Source: an uncultured Anaerosacchariphilus sp. (GTDB taxonomy: Bacteria > Bacillota > Clostridia > Lachnospirales > Lachnospiraceae). Taken from it: DNA of 9,430 nt. Position 1 is the first letter of the stretch. Each line of letters opens with the position of its first letter. Below are positions 1 to 5,762 of this stretch, one piece after another. Location: assembly GCA_934373375.1 (NCBI GenBank), contig CAKROP010000058.1:1-9430 (forward strand). The letters are read 5' to 3'. A program made the translations under genes and the position numbers. The notes beneath the pieces are model-generated. The model worked only from the letters and a program-made list of their open reading frames with translations. It ran no database searches and was not told the origin of the DNA.

Positions 1-834
1 CCCCAGTCCTTCTCAGACCTGATCCGAATCTCCGGACTGTCCCACGGTACCGATGTGTGGCTGAACAACGCCCAGCGCTTCATCAAAGAGGGAAAAGCTA
101 CTATTTCCACAGCCATTTGTACCCGAGACGATATCATGCTGTATCTGATCCATCAGGGCGTGGAGCCAAGCCTGTCCTTTACGATCATGGAGAGCGTGCG
201 AAAGGGTAAGGGACTGAAGCCCGAATGGATAGACGCCATGAAGGCAGAAGGAGTAGAAGACTGGTACATCGAGTCCTGTAAAATGATCAAGTACATGTTC
301 CCCAAGGCCCACGCCGTGGCCTACGTTATGATGGCCTGGCGCATCGCCTACTGCAAGATCAACTATCCGTTGGCCTATTACGCGGCCTACTTCAGTATCC
401 GCGCGTCCGCCTTCAGCTATGAGCTCATGTGCCAGGGCAAGGAGCGGCTGGCCTACTACATGGCCGACTACAAGCGCCGCAGCGACTCTCTGTCCAAGAA
501 AGAGCAGGACAGCATGAAGGACATGCACATCGTCCAGGAAATGTACGCCAGAGGCTTTGAGTTCTGGCCCATCGACATCTACCGGGCGAAGGCCCATCAC
601 TTTCAGATCATCGACGGAAAGCTGATGCCCGCCTTAAGTACCATCGAGGGCCTGGGCGACAAGGCGGCCGACCAGCTGGAAGCCGCCGCCAAGGATGGCC
701 CGTTCCTGTCCCGGGACGACCTGCGGACACGGAGCAAGCTCTCGAAGACGGTCATCGACTTCATGGGAGACTTAGGGCTGCTCGGCGACCTGCCGGAGTC
801 CAATCAGTTGTCGTTGTTTGATTATGTATCCTAA
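1..834 (+). CDS. polC: DNA polymerase III PolC-type alpha subunit, C-terminal part
   Basis: This is the C-terminal 277 residues of the replicative DNA polymerase of Gram-positive bacteria; full PolC is about 1,400-1,460 residues, so roughly four fifths lies upstream of the window. The open frame runs from base 1 with no start, and the methionine at base 55 is internal. Family hallmarks visible are the stretch ISGLSHGTDVWLNNAQ near the beginning, the block FPKAHAVAYVMMAWRIAYCK, the following NYPLAYYAAYFSIRA, and a helix-hairpin-helix-like tail containing IEGLGDKAADQL. The protein ends LPESNQLSLFDYVS, the usual PolC terminus, and the stop is TAA at 832-834. Thirteen bases after the stop, hairpin element E1 begins; no classical terminator is visible between them. 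Nothing looks broken. Identification is firm; only the upstream extent is unknown. Confidence 0.97.
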   Translation, partial: PQSFSDLIRISGLSHGTDVWLNNAQRFIKEGKATISTAICTRDDIMLYLIHQGVEPSLSFTIMESVRKGKGLKPEWIDAMKAEGVEDWYIESCKMIKYMFPKAHAVAYVMMAWRIAYCKINYPLAYYAAYFSIRASAFSYELMCQGKERLAYYMADYKRRSDSLSKKEQDSMKDMHIVQEMYARGFEFWPIDIYRAKAHHFQIIDGKLMPALSTIEGLGDKAADQLEAAAKDGPFLSRDDLRTRSKLSKTVIDFMGDLGLLGDLPESNQLSLFDYVS

Positions 835-847
835 TAAAAAAACGTAC

Positions 848-1034
848 GGAGAACGAAAATTTCCCCCACTCTGAAACGCATTGAATTTCCGGGGTTCGTT
901 CGCGCGGCTTATTCGCACCCGACCGCCGAACTCGGCCTTCGGCCTCAGACAGTGGCTCCTTCGGGTGCTGCCTAGCGCAAACGAACCCACGAAAATTCAA
1001 GCTATCTTCAGAGTGGGGGAAATTTTCATTCTCC
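848..1034 (+). repeat. Hairpin element E1 (copy 1 of a structured repeat family)
   Basis: This 187-base imperfect palindrome has an outer arm at 848-875 complementary to 1007-1034 (27 of 28 positions). The arms enclose a 131-base core (876-1006) that reappears in reverse orientation at 1191-1320. The core starts ACGCATTGA and ends TCAAGCTATC. Within the core I can pair 881-888 with 993-1000, 892-898 with 982-988, 915-922 with 961-968, 925-928 with 953-956, and a small GGCC-TTC-GGCC hairpin at 934-944. The element begins 13 bases after the polC stop, in the sense direction, and no run of T follows it, so it is not a textbook terminator. Short open frames on both strands (for example 881-1069 plus and 761-1000 minus) look like by-products of the palindrome. 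Element identity and function are unknown to me. Confidence 0.85.
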
Positions 1035-1160
1035 TGTATATAGATGACGATAATAAAATCAAAAAATAATGGAATAAAATATGGATAATAGAAAAGAACG
1101 TAGAATTCGAAACAACCGATATCCTAAACCGCAGGATAACATAACCGTCCTGTAACATCA
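1035..1160. other. Gene-free AT-rich spacer between the two hairpin elements
   Basis: These 126 bases separate E1 from E2. The first half is very AT-rich. I see no coding frame with a ribosome binding site, no convincing promoter and no RNA gene. The only structure is a small inverted repeat, TATCCT (1120-1125) with AGGATA (1133-1138) around a 7-base loop. Because E1 and E2 are inverted copies of one core, this spacer is flanked by inverted repeats of about 130 bases. Together with E1 and E2 it makes up the gene-free stretch 835-1368. Confidence 0.6.
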
Positions 1161-1350
1161 GGAAAGAGAGTGTGCCTTGCTTGCTCGGAGGTTAGCTTGA
1201 TTTCCCGAGGATTCGGTTGCGCTGGCAGCCCCCGAAGGAGCCATTGTCTGAGGCCGAAGGCCGAGTTTGGCGATCGGGGGCAAATAAGCCGCGCGAACGA
1301 ATCCAGGGAAATCAATGCGTCTCCGAGCAAGCAAGGCACACTCTCTTTCC
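1161..1350 (-). repeat. Hairpin element E2 (copy 2 of the structured repeat family)
   Basis: This 190-base palindrome has outer arms 1161-1190 and 1321-1350 that are perfectly complementary over 30 bases. The 130-base core (1191-1320), read on the minus strand, begins ACGCATTGA and ends TCAAGCTAAC and aligns with the E1 core at about 114 of 132 columns by hand. Stems seen in E1 are kept although bases differ: GGATTCG/CGAATCC replaces GGGTTCG/CGAACCC, and GCCCCCGA/TCGGGGGC replaces GCACCCGA/TCGGGTGC. The outer arms have no extended similarity to those of E1 beyond a terminal GGA-rich start. Read on the minus strand, the element begins 18 bases after the tetR stop, the same arrangement E1 has relative to polC. 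Function is unknown to me; a mobile repeat or a structured 3' UTR element are the main readings. Confidence 0.85.
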
Positions 1351-1368
1351 GTCCATTTATTATGTTTT

Positions 1369-1947
1369 TTATATCCTGCGCCCCCGCGCCTGCACCAGCG
1401 CCGTCAGCGACACCTGAAACGTCGTAATCATATCTTCGATAAACTCATCTTCCGAGGGAATCTTCCGAAGCAGCACCCGGATAATCATTCCCGTCATACC
1501 GCTGGTATAAAAAGAAGTCAGATACTCCCGATAAGCGTCATCCAACGTAAGTCCGGTCTCCGACTCGGCTTTTCGAATCACCAGACGGATGGGAGCGGCA
1601 AAGTCATCATAGAGAAAATTGCGGAGCTCGTCATGACCAAGCTCCGTGATAACGCAGGTCAGAAGCTGCCGGTTCTGCTTAATATAACTCAGAGCGAAGC
1701 GGATCACCTTCTCCGGATCAGACGTTAATTCATTACTGTCCACTACCGACAGCAGATCCTGTTCCAGCATCCAACGCATCAGCGAATAAATATCTTCAAA
1801 ATGATAGTAAAACGTCTTGCGGTTATACCCACAATTTTCCACGATCTCCGTGACCGTAATTTTCGAAAACGATTTTTTTGTCAGAAGCTGTTTCAGCGAA
1901 TCCACCAGCGCCTGCTTCGTAGCCTGACTCTGCATCTCATGTTTCAT
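1369..1947 (-). CDS. TetR/AcrR family transcriptional regulator (DhaS-like)
   Basis: This is a predicted DNA-binding repressor of about 192 residues, the usual TetR length. Residues about 10-50 form the TetR N-terminal domain: helix 1 (KQALVDSLKQLLTKK), then ITVTEIVENCGYNRKTFYYHF at 30-50 as the helix-turn-helix, followed by EDIYSLMRWMLEQD. The motif NRKTFYYHFEDIY resembles the DhaS-like branch of TetR proteins; its ligand is not readable. I prefer the ATG at 1947 (GGTGG just upstream) over the in-frame ATG at 1962, where the AGG touches the start codon and the predicted leader would be only about 11 bases. The gene is divergent from the phospholipase-like gene, which makes that gene a candidate target, though this is inference. 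Its promoter carries a short palindrome between -35 and -10, a plausible autoregulatory operator. Hairpin element E2 follows its stop codon closely. Confidence 0.9.
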   Translation of the reverse strand: MKHEMQSQATKQALVDSLKQLLTKKSFSKITVTEIVENCGYNRKTFYYHFEDIYSLMRWMLEQDLLSVVDSNELTSDPEKVIRFALSYIKQNRQLLTCVITELGHDELRNFLYDDFAAPIRLVIRKAESETGLTLDDAYREYLTSFYTSGMTGMIIRVLLRKIPSEDEFIEDMITTFQVSLTALVQARGRRI

Positions 1948-1979
1948 AAATCCACCATCCATCCTGCGTCATTCATCTT

Positions 1980-2008
1980 AGTGTACTGAATTTTCAGGTC
2001 TGAATCAA
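1980..2008 (-). promoter_or_regulatory. Predicted promoter of the tetR-type gene, with palindrome in the spacer
   Basis: On the minus strand TTGATT (2008-2003) and TACACT (1985-1980) are separated by exactly 17 bases. Transcription would start near 1973, leaving about 25 bases before the preferred ATG at 1947. The spacer holds an interrupted palindrome, CTGAATTTTCAG on the plus strand (1986-1997; arms CTGAA and TTCAG), placed where a bound repressor would block polymerase. The match to the sigma-A consensus is moderate. Confidence 0.55.
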
Positions 2009-2023
2009 GCGAAAACATGAAGT

Positions 2024-2050
2024 TTATAAAAAGTTCATCGTTTTTTATAA
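2024..2050. promoter_or_regulatory. AT-rich inverted repeat in the divergent tetR / phospholipase intergenic region
   Basis: TTATAAAAA (2024-2032) and TTTTTATAA (2042-2050) are perfect 9-base arms around a 9-base centre. A second, overlapping pair is ATGAA with TTCAT (2018-2038 region). The position between the two divergent promoters suits a TetR-type operator, but AT-rich repeats also arise by chance, so this is only a candidate site. Confidence 0.3.
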
Positions 2051-2124
2051 CATAAAGAGGAGACAAACACCAAAATAGTCAAAAAGTAATGCTGAAATTT
2101 GTGGAATATTGTAAAAGTTAGTGA

Positions 2125-2153
2125 TAGACAACATGAAATAATTAGAGTATGAT
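2125..2153 (+). promoter_or_regulatory. Predicted sigma-A promoter of the phospholipase C family gene
   Basis: TAGACA (2125-2130) is followed by a 17-base spacer and TATGAT (2148-2153), five of six matches to each consensus hexamer. Transcription would start near 2160, giving a leader of about 60 bases before the ATG at 2222. The promoter faces away from the tetR promoter across an AT-rich gap. Confidence 0.65.
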
Positions 2154-2221
2154 AGAAAAGGTAGTGTTTTACGAGGGGAAACTATATAAGCGGCAAGATA
2201 CCGTGAGGATGGAGGTAATAA

Positions 2222-2818
2222 ATGAGAAAAAAATCACATATTTCACTGGCCAGATACATTGCGCAGGACATGCAGGTTCCGGTGATGACACATCACAGGA
2301 AAGCGTTCTATCTGGGAAGCATACTCCCGGACTGCAAGCCTTCCTTTCTGACCCAGCGTCACGAGTTCAATGGAACCTTTGACCTGGTGAAGGAACGTAT
2401 CTGTGTACTGTCCGCGGATTCCGGTCTGCTGTTGGACAATGGACGCGCCTTTATGCGCCGACTGGGTGAAATCATTCATTATATTGCGGATTATTTTACC
2501 TTCCCGCACAATCAGATCTACGACGGCAATCTGAAAGATCATTGCGTGTATGAGAAAGAACTGAAATTCCGTCTTCGGGAATACGTAAAGAGTGGCAAGG
2601 CCTTTCGCGACCGGATTGACGAGAAAAAGTTTGAGACGCCGGAGGCAGTCTGCAGCTTTGTTAAGAAAGCCCATGAGGATTATCTGAAAATGAAGCACGG
2701 CGTGCAGGAGGATTGTGAGTATATTGTCCGCATTTGCCATCAGGTGGTACAGGCGATTCTGAACCTGGTAAATCTGGCGGCCGCAAAGGAAGTGGAGCGT
2801 CGGTTCTGCCCGGCATAA
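2222..2818 (+). CDS. Zinc-dependent phospholipase C family protein
   Basis: This 198-residue protein fits the zinc-dependent phospholipase C / S1-P1 nuclease fold, whose members bind metal through scattered His and Asp residues. Visible family features are His6 near the N terminus, GSILPDC at 32-38, His47 in the HEFNGTF segment, the central helix LGEIIHYIADYFTFPHN at 81-97 (His86, Asp90, His96), and His107/Glu111 in HCVYEKEL. There is no signal peptide, so unlike secreted clostridial alpha-toxins it is probably cytoplasmic; the substrate cannot be read from sequence. The start is set by GGAGG six bases upstream (2211-2215). It has its own promoter at 2125-2153, a divergent TetR-type neighbour that may regulate it, and ends 12 bases before a bidirectional terminator. 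Family assignment is reasonably sure; enzymatic activity is inference. Confidence 0.85.
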   Translation: MRKKSHISLARYIAQDMQVPVMTHHRKAFYLGSILPDCKPSFLTQRHEFNGTFDLVKERICVLSADSGLLLDNGRAFMRRLGEIIHYIADYFTFPHNQIYDGNLKDHCVYEKELKFRLREYVKSGKAFRDRIDEKKFETPEAVCSFVKKAHEDYLKMKHGVQEDCEYIVRICHQVVQAILNLVNLAAAKEVERRFCPA

Positions 2819-2830
2819 GAGTGAGATAGA

Positions 2831-2864
2831 AAAAGGGTCTTCGCGTAAAAGCGAAGGCCCTTTT
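2831..2864. terminator. Bidirectional intrinsic terminator between the phospholipase-like and YitT-family genes
   Basis: A 14-base stem, AAAAGGGTCTTCGC (2831-2844) with GCGAAGGCCCTTTT (2851-2864), closes a GTAAAA loop with a single T-G wobble. The flanking A and T runs make it work for both converging genes: it lies 12 bases after the stop at 2818 and 19 bases from the stop at 2884. An inverted near-copy, loop included, lies at 7134-7167. Confidence 0.9.
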
Positions 2865-2883
2865 AGATTCCGCAAGGGAATCC

Positions 2884-3738
2884 TTAACGTTTGGGTTGAT
2901 ACTGCATATCCGAGACGGTATAGACCGTAATAAAAGCGGTCGGATCTTCACGGTTGATATAGCTCATCAGTTTCTGATATTCCCCTTTATCTACAATCGT
3001 GATAATCTCATTTCTTTTTTCCATATTATAGGCTCCGATGGATTCATAAATCGTTGCGCCGCTGTGCAGATCGTGGATGATAAACTGGCGCAGCTCTTCT
3101 TCCTTTTTCGTGATAATACAGACTCTCCGTTTCACATTATGATCGAAGATAAAGTGATCCAGCACCAGTCCGTTAAAATAGGTTCCGAGGATACTCAGTA
3201 CCACGGTTTTTTTATCGTATACAAGCGCTGCCGACAGGGCCACGCACATTCCGGACAGGGACATTGCTTTTCCCAGATCCATGTGCAGATATTTGTTCAT
3301 GATCTTTGCCACGATATCCAGCCCACCGGAAGATGCGTTTCGATTAAATAAGATACTCAGGCCCACACTGACCACCAGAATATAACAGAGTACATCCAGC
3401 TCCTGGCTGTTGGTCATGGAACCAAAGGCAGGGAAAATCTTTTCGAATAGACCGAGAAACAGCGGAAGCATGACACTGGTGTATACGGTTTTTGCGCCGA
3501 ATTCTTTTCCGCAGGTAAGAAATCCAATGATCAGCAGAACCACATTCAGGATCATCGTGATAGCCGATAACGGCAGGGGAACAAAATTCGAAAGTACAAT
3601 ACCAAGACCTGAAATACTGCTTACGGAAGTGTGGCTTGGTACAAGAAAGAAATATACGGCTGCAGCGATAATGGCGGTGGCTGCCGTCAAGATAACAGTC
3701 TCTTTGATAATACTTTTATAATCCCTTTTCTGATTCAT
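2884..3738 (-). CDS. YitT family membrane protein (DUF161 plus DUF2179)
   Basis: This 284-residue integral membrane protein is of the YitT family, with a role that is not settled. The N-terminal part carries about five hydrophobic segments (about residues 12-34, 44-75, 84-105, 115-131 and 158-195). The conserved loop SSGGLDIVAKIMNKY sits at 136-150 after the fourth segment. From about 202 on it becomes soluble and matches the DUF2179 domain (KRRVCIITKKEEELRQFI through ITIVDKGEYQKLMSYI), typical of complete family members of 280-290 residues. The start ATG at 3738 follows AGGAG with an 11-base spacer. Transcription runs leftward from a TTGACA promoter interleaved with that of rqcH and ends at the shared terminator at 2831-2864. 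The gene appears intact. Confidence 0.92.
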   Translation of the reverse strand: MNQKRDYKSIIKETVILTAATAIIAAAVYFFLVPSHTSVSSISGLGIVLSNFVPLPLSAITMILNVVLLIIGFLTCGKEFGAKTVYTSVMLPLFLGLFEKIFPAFGSMTNSQELDVLCYILVVSVGLSILFNRNASSGGLDIVAKIMNKYLHMDLGKAMSLSGMCVALSAALVYDKKTVVLSILGTYFNGLVLDHFIFDHNVKRRVCIITKKEEELRQFIIHDLHSGATIYESIGAYNMEKRNEIITIVDKGEYQKLMSYINREDPTAFITVYTVSDMQYQPKR

Positions 3739-3824
3739 CGTTTTGGGTTCTCCTGCTTATTTTTTTAATTTCGCATATTACGCCCGGGTCTGCGCCCTGC
3801 GCTTTCAGGTGTTTGGCGGATTTC

Positions 3825-3853
3825 ATTCTAGTTGAATTTTTTGGACATGTCAA
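3825..3853 (-). promoter_or_regulatory. Predicted sigma-A promoter of the YitT-family gene
   Basis: On the minus strand a perfect TTGACA (3853-3848) is followed by 17 bases and TAGAAT (3830-3825). Transcription would start near 3818, giving a leader of about 80 bases. It overlaps the rqcH promoter almost completely: each -35 hexamer lies in the spacer of the other promoter. Confidence 0.75.
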
Positions 3854-3860
3854 GTATACT
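3832..3860 (+). promoter_or_regulatory. Predicted sigma-A promoter of rqcH
   Basis: TTGAAT (3832-3837), a 17-base spacer and TATACT (3855-3860). Transcription would begin near 3867, at a perfect 12-base palindrome AAAAAGCTTTTT (3866-3877). The ribosome site AAGGAGG (3878-3884) follows 11 bases before the ATG, so the leader is about 30 bases. Confidence 0.65.
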
Positions 3861-3895
3861 GATCTAAAAAGCTTTTTAAGGAGGCCGTTTTCACC

Positions 3896-5635
3896 ATGGC
3901 ATTTGACGGAATTACTGTATCCTGTCTTCGAAAGGAGTTATCCGATAAGCTGACCGGCGGACGCATCACAAAAATCGTCCAGTCCGAGGCCGACGAGCTC
4001 CTGTTGACGATAAAAAATAACGCGAACCAGTATCGGCTGCTTTTATCCGCTTCGGCCAGCCTGCCGCTGGTCTACCTGACGGACAAGAATAAGCCTGCGC
4101 CCATGACCGCGCCGGGCTTCTGCATGCTGCTTCGGAAGCACCTGGGCGGCGGCCGTATCGTGGACGTATCCCAGCCTTCGCTGGAGCGTATTCTCCATTT
4201 TCATATCGAGCATCTGGATGAAATGGGCGATCTCTGCCGGAAGACCCTCATCGTGGAACTGATGGGCAAGCACAGCAACCTGATTTTCTGCAAGGAGGAA
4301 GGTATGATCCTGGACAGCATCAAGCATGTGTCCCTGGCGGTCAGCTCCGTCCGGGAGGTGCTGCCGGGCCGGACTTATTTTATCCCCCATACCCAGGACA
4401 AGCTGGATCCGCTGACTGCCGATCCGGCGGAAATGGTTGTGGCCATCTGTGAGAAGCCGATGGCGCTTTCCAAGGCCATCTACACCACACTGACCGGCTT
4501 TTCCCCGGTCATGGCGGAAGAACTCTGCCACCGGGCCTCTGTGGAATCCGCGCGGCCTGCCGGGGCTCTGGAAGCCCCTGAGCGGGAAATGCTGGCTCAC
4601 CAGCTGCTGCGCCTGATAGAAGCTGTCCGTAACGGCGAATTTGCGCCCCACCTTTATTATAATGAAGCAAAGGAACCGGTGGAATTCTCCGCCGTCCCGC
4701 TGACCATGTACGAAGAGATGAGCGCGCAGCCATTCGAATCTATTTCCGCGCTGCTGGAAAGCTATTACGCTACGAAGAACACTCTGACCCGTATCCGGCA
4801 GAAGTCCTCGGATCTGCGCCGCATCGTGCAGACCGCCCTGGACCGGAGCCGCAAAAAGTACGACCTGCAGAGCCGTCAGCTCTCCGACACGGAGAAACGG
4901 GAGAAATACAAGATCTGGGGCGAGCTGATTCACACCTACGGCTACGGCGTGCCGGAAGGGGCCAAGTCCATGCAGGCCCTGAATTATTACACCAACGAAG
5001 AGGTCACAATTCCGTTGGATCCGACCTTGTCCGCCCAGGAAAACGCCAAGAAGTATTTTGACAAATACGGCAAGCTGAAGCGAACCTTCGAGGCGGTCAC
5101 CACCTTGCTGGCGGAGACGAAGGCCGAAGTGGAGCACCTGGAATCTGTGCAGACCGCTCTGGATATGGCCCTGTCCGAGGAAGACCTGGTGCAGATCAAG
5201 GAAGAGCTGGTGGAATCTGGTTACATCCGCAGAAAGGGCGGCGGCAAAAAGGTGAAGGTTACCTCGAAACCCTATCACTATGTCTCAAGCGACGGCTTCG
5301 ATATCTACGTGGGAAAAAATAACTTCCAGAATGACGAGCTGACCTTCCAGTTCGCCACCGGAAATGACTGGTGGTTCCACGCCAAGGGCGCGCCCGGGTC
5401 CCATGTCATTGTGAAGACGAACGGTCAGGAGCTGCCCGATCGCACCTTTGAGGAAGCAGGCCGTCTGGCCGCTTACTACTCCAAAAACCGGGGCGGCGAT
5501 AAAGTGGAGATCGACTACGTACAGAAAAAGCAGGTGAAAAAGCCCGGCGGCGCGAAGCCCGGTTTTGTGGTCTATTATACCAATTATTCCCTGATGATTG
5601 ATTCGGATATTTCGGGCATCCGACAGGTGGATTGA
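3896..5635 (+). CDS. rqcH: RqcH / NFACT family ribosome quality control protein
   Basis: RqcH binds the peptidyl-tRNA stuck on a split 50S subunit and recruits alanyl-tRNA to add C-terminal alanine tails that mark the stalled chain for proteolysis; older annotations call the family fibronectin-binding protein. At 579 residues it has full family length. NFACT-N begins MAFDGITVSCLRKEL and carries LLRKHLGGGRI at 78-88 and VELMGKHSNLIF at 120-131. A helix-hairpin-helix motif (TGFSPVMAEEL) lies at 200-210, and a long charged coiled-coil region spans about 290-440. The NFACT-R domain covers about 460-565 with DGFDIYVGKNNFQNDELT, DWWFHAKGAPGSHV and KKPGGAKPGFVVYY. The residue pair described as Asp97-Arg98 in Bacillus subtilis is Glu97-Arg98 here. 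The start is supported by AAGGAGG 11 bases upstream. It is transcribed alone, divergently from the YitT gene. Confidence 0.95.
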   Translation: MAFDGITVSCLRKELSDKLTGGRITKIVQSEADELLLTIKNNANQYRLLLSASASLPLVYLTDKNKPAPMTAPGFCMLLRKHLGGGRIVDVSQPSLERILHFHIEHLDEMGDLCRKTLIVELMGKHSNLIFCKEEGMILDSIKHVSLAVSSVREVLPGRTYFIPHTQDKLDPLTADPAEMVVAICEKPMALSKAIYTTLTGFSPVMAEELCHRASVESARPAGALEAPEREMLAHQLLRLIEAVRNGEFAPHLYYNEAKEPVEFSAVPLTMYEEMSAQPFESISALLESYYATKNTLTRIRQKSSDLRRIVQTALDRSRKKYDLQSRQLSDTEKREKYKIWGELIHTYGYGVPEGAKSMQALNYYTNEEVTIPLDPTLSAQENAKKYFDKYGKLKRTFEAVTTLLAETKAEVEHLESVQTALDMALSEEDLVQIKEELVESGYIRRKGGGKKVKVTSKPYHYVSSDGFDIYVGKNNFQNDELTFQFATGNDWWFHAKGAPGSHVIVKTNGQELPDRTFEEAGRLAAYYSKNRGGDKVEIDYVQKKQVKKPGGAKPGFVVYYTNYSLMIDSDISGIRQVD

Positions 5636-5640
5636 GAACT

Positions 5641-5682
5641 TTAAGAATATCTTAAGACTGGGTTTGTCCCGTTGCTTTTTTT
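5641..5682 (+). terminator. Possible weak terminator after rqcH
   Basis: Six bases after the rqcH stop there is a small perfect inverted repeat, TTAAGA-ATA-TCTTAA (5641-5655). It is followed by a short GGG-TTTGT-CCC hairpin (5660-5670) and a run of seven T at 5676-5682. The stems are short, so termination may be incomplete, and the T run also falls within the predicted promoter of the next gene. Confidence 0.4.
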
Positions 5683-5700
5683 CTGTCAAACGCTTATACT
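5672..5700 (+). promoter_or_regulatory. Predicted promoter of the SH3-repeat gene
   Basis: TATACT at 5695-5700 is a good -10 box. The hexamer 17 bases upstream is TTGCTT (5672-5677), a weak -35. Transcription would start near 5707, leaving a leader of about 55 bases that contains the hairpin at 5712-5733. The weak -35 suggests an activated promoter or another sigma factor; that is inference. Confidence 0.45.
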
Positions 5701-5711
5701 GAAAGCAGAAC

Positions 5712-5740
5712 GTATGAGCGACGAGTCTCATACTATTTTT
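5712..5740 (+). promoter_or_regulatory. Leader hairpin with T-rich tail upstream of the SH3-repeat gene
   Basis: GTATGAG (5712-5718) pairs perfectly with CTCATAC (5727-5733) around an 8-base loop and is followed by TATTTTT (5734-5740). It sits between the predicted start of transcription and the ribosome site GGGAGGG (5750-5756), so it could act as an attenuator or as a 5' stabilising hairpin. Confidence 0.45.
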
Positions 5741-5762
5741 CTCTACAAGGGAGGGTTTTATT

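Noticed and set aside
848..1350. E1 and E2 as ordinary intrinsic terminators
   Set aside because: They are far larger than needed, share a 131-base internal core, and neither 3' arm is followed by a T run. A role in termination is possible but does not explain them.
761..1427. Several open frames of 60-85 codons on both strands within E1 and E2, some giving similar peptides (for example EPLSEAEGRV...GANKPRER) from both elements
   Set aside because: The peptide similarity follows from the DNA repeat, the frames run through both arms of palindromes, and no frame has a fitting ribosome site. They are best read as shadows of the hairpin elements.
1315..1728. Plus-strand open frame of 137 codons
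   Set aside because: It is antisense to the intact TetR-type gene and has no family features.
2149..2382. Plus-strand open frame beginning MIEKVVFYEGKLYKRQ ahead of the phospholipase-like gene
   Set aside because: Its ATG overlaps the predicted -10 box at 2148-2153 and therefore precedes the transcription start; it has no ribosome site and overlaps the real gene in another frame.
4043..5278. Long minus-strand open frame of 411 codons opposite rqcH
   Set aside because: It is rich in His, Gln, Arg and Gly in the way typical of antisense frames of GC-rich third positions, and rqcH on the other strand is a clear full-length gene.
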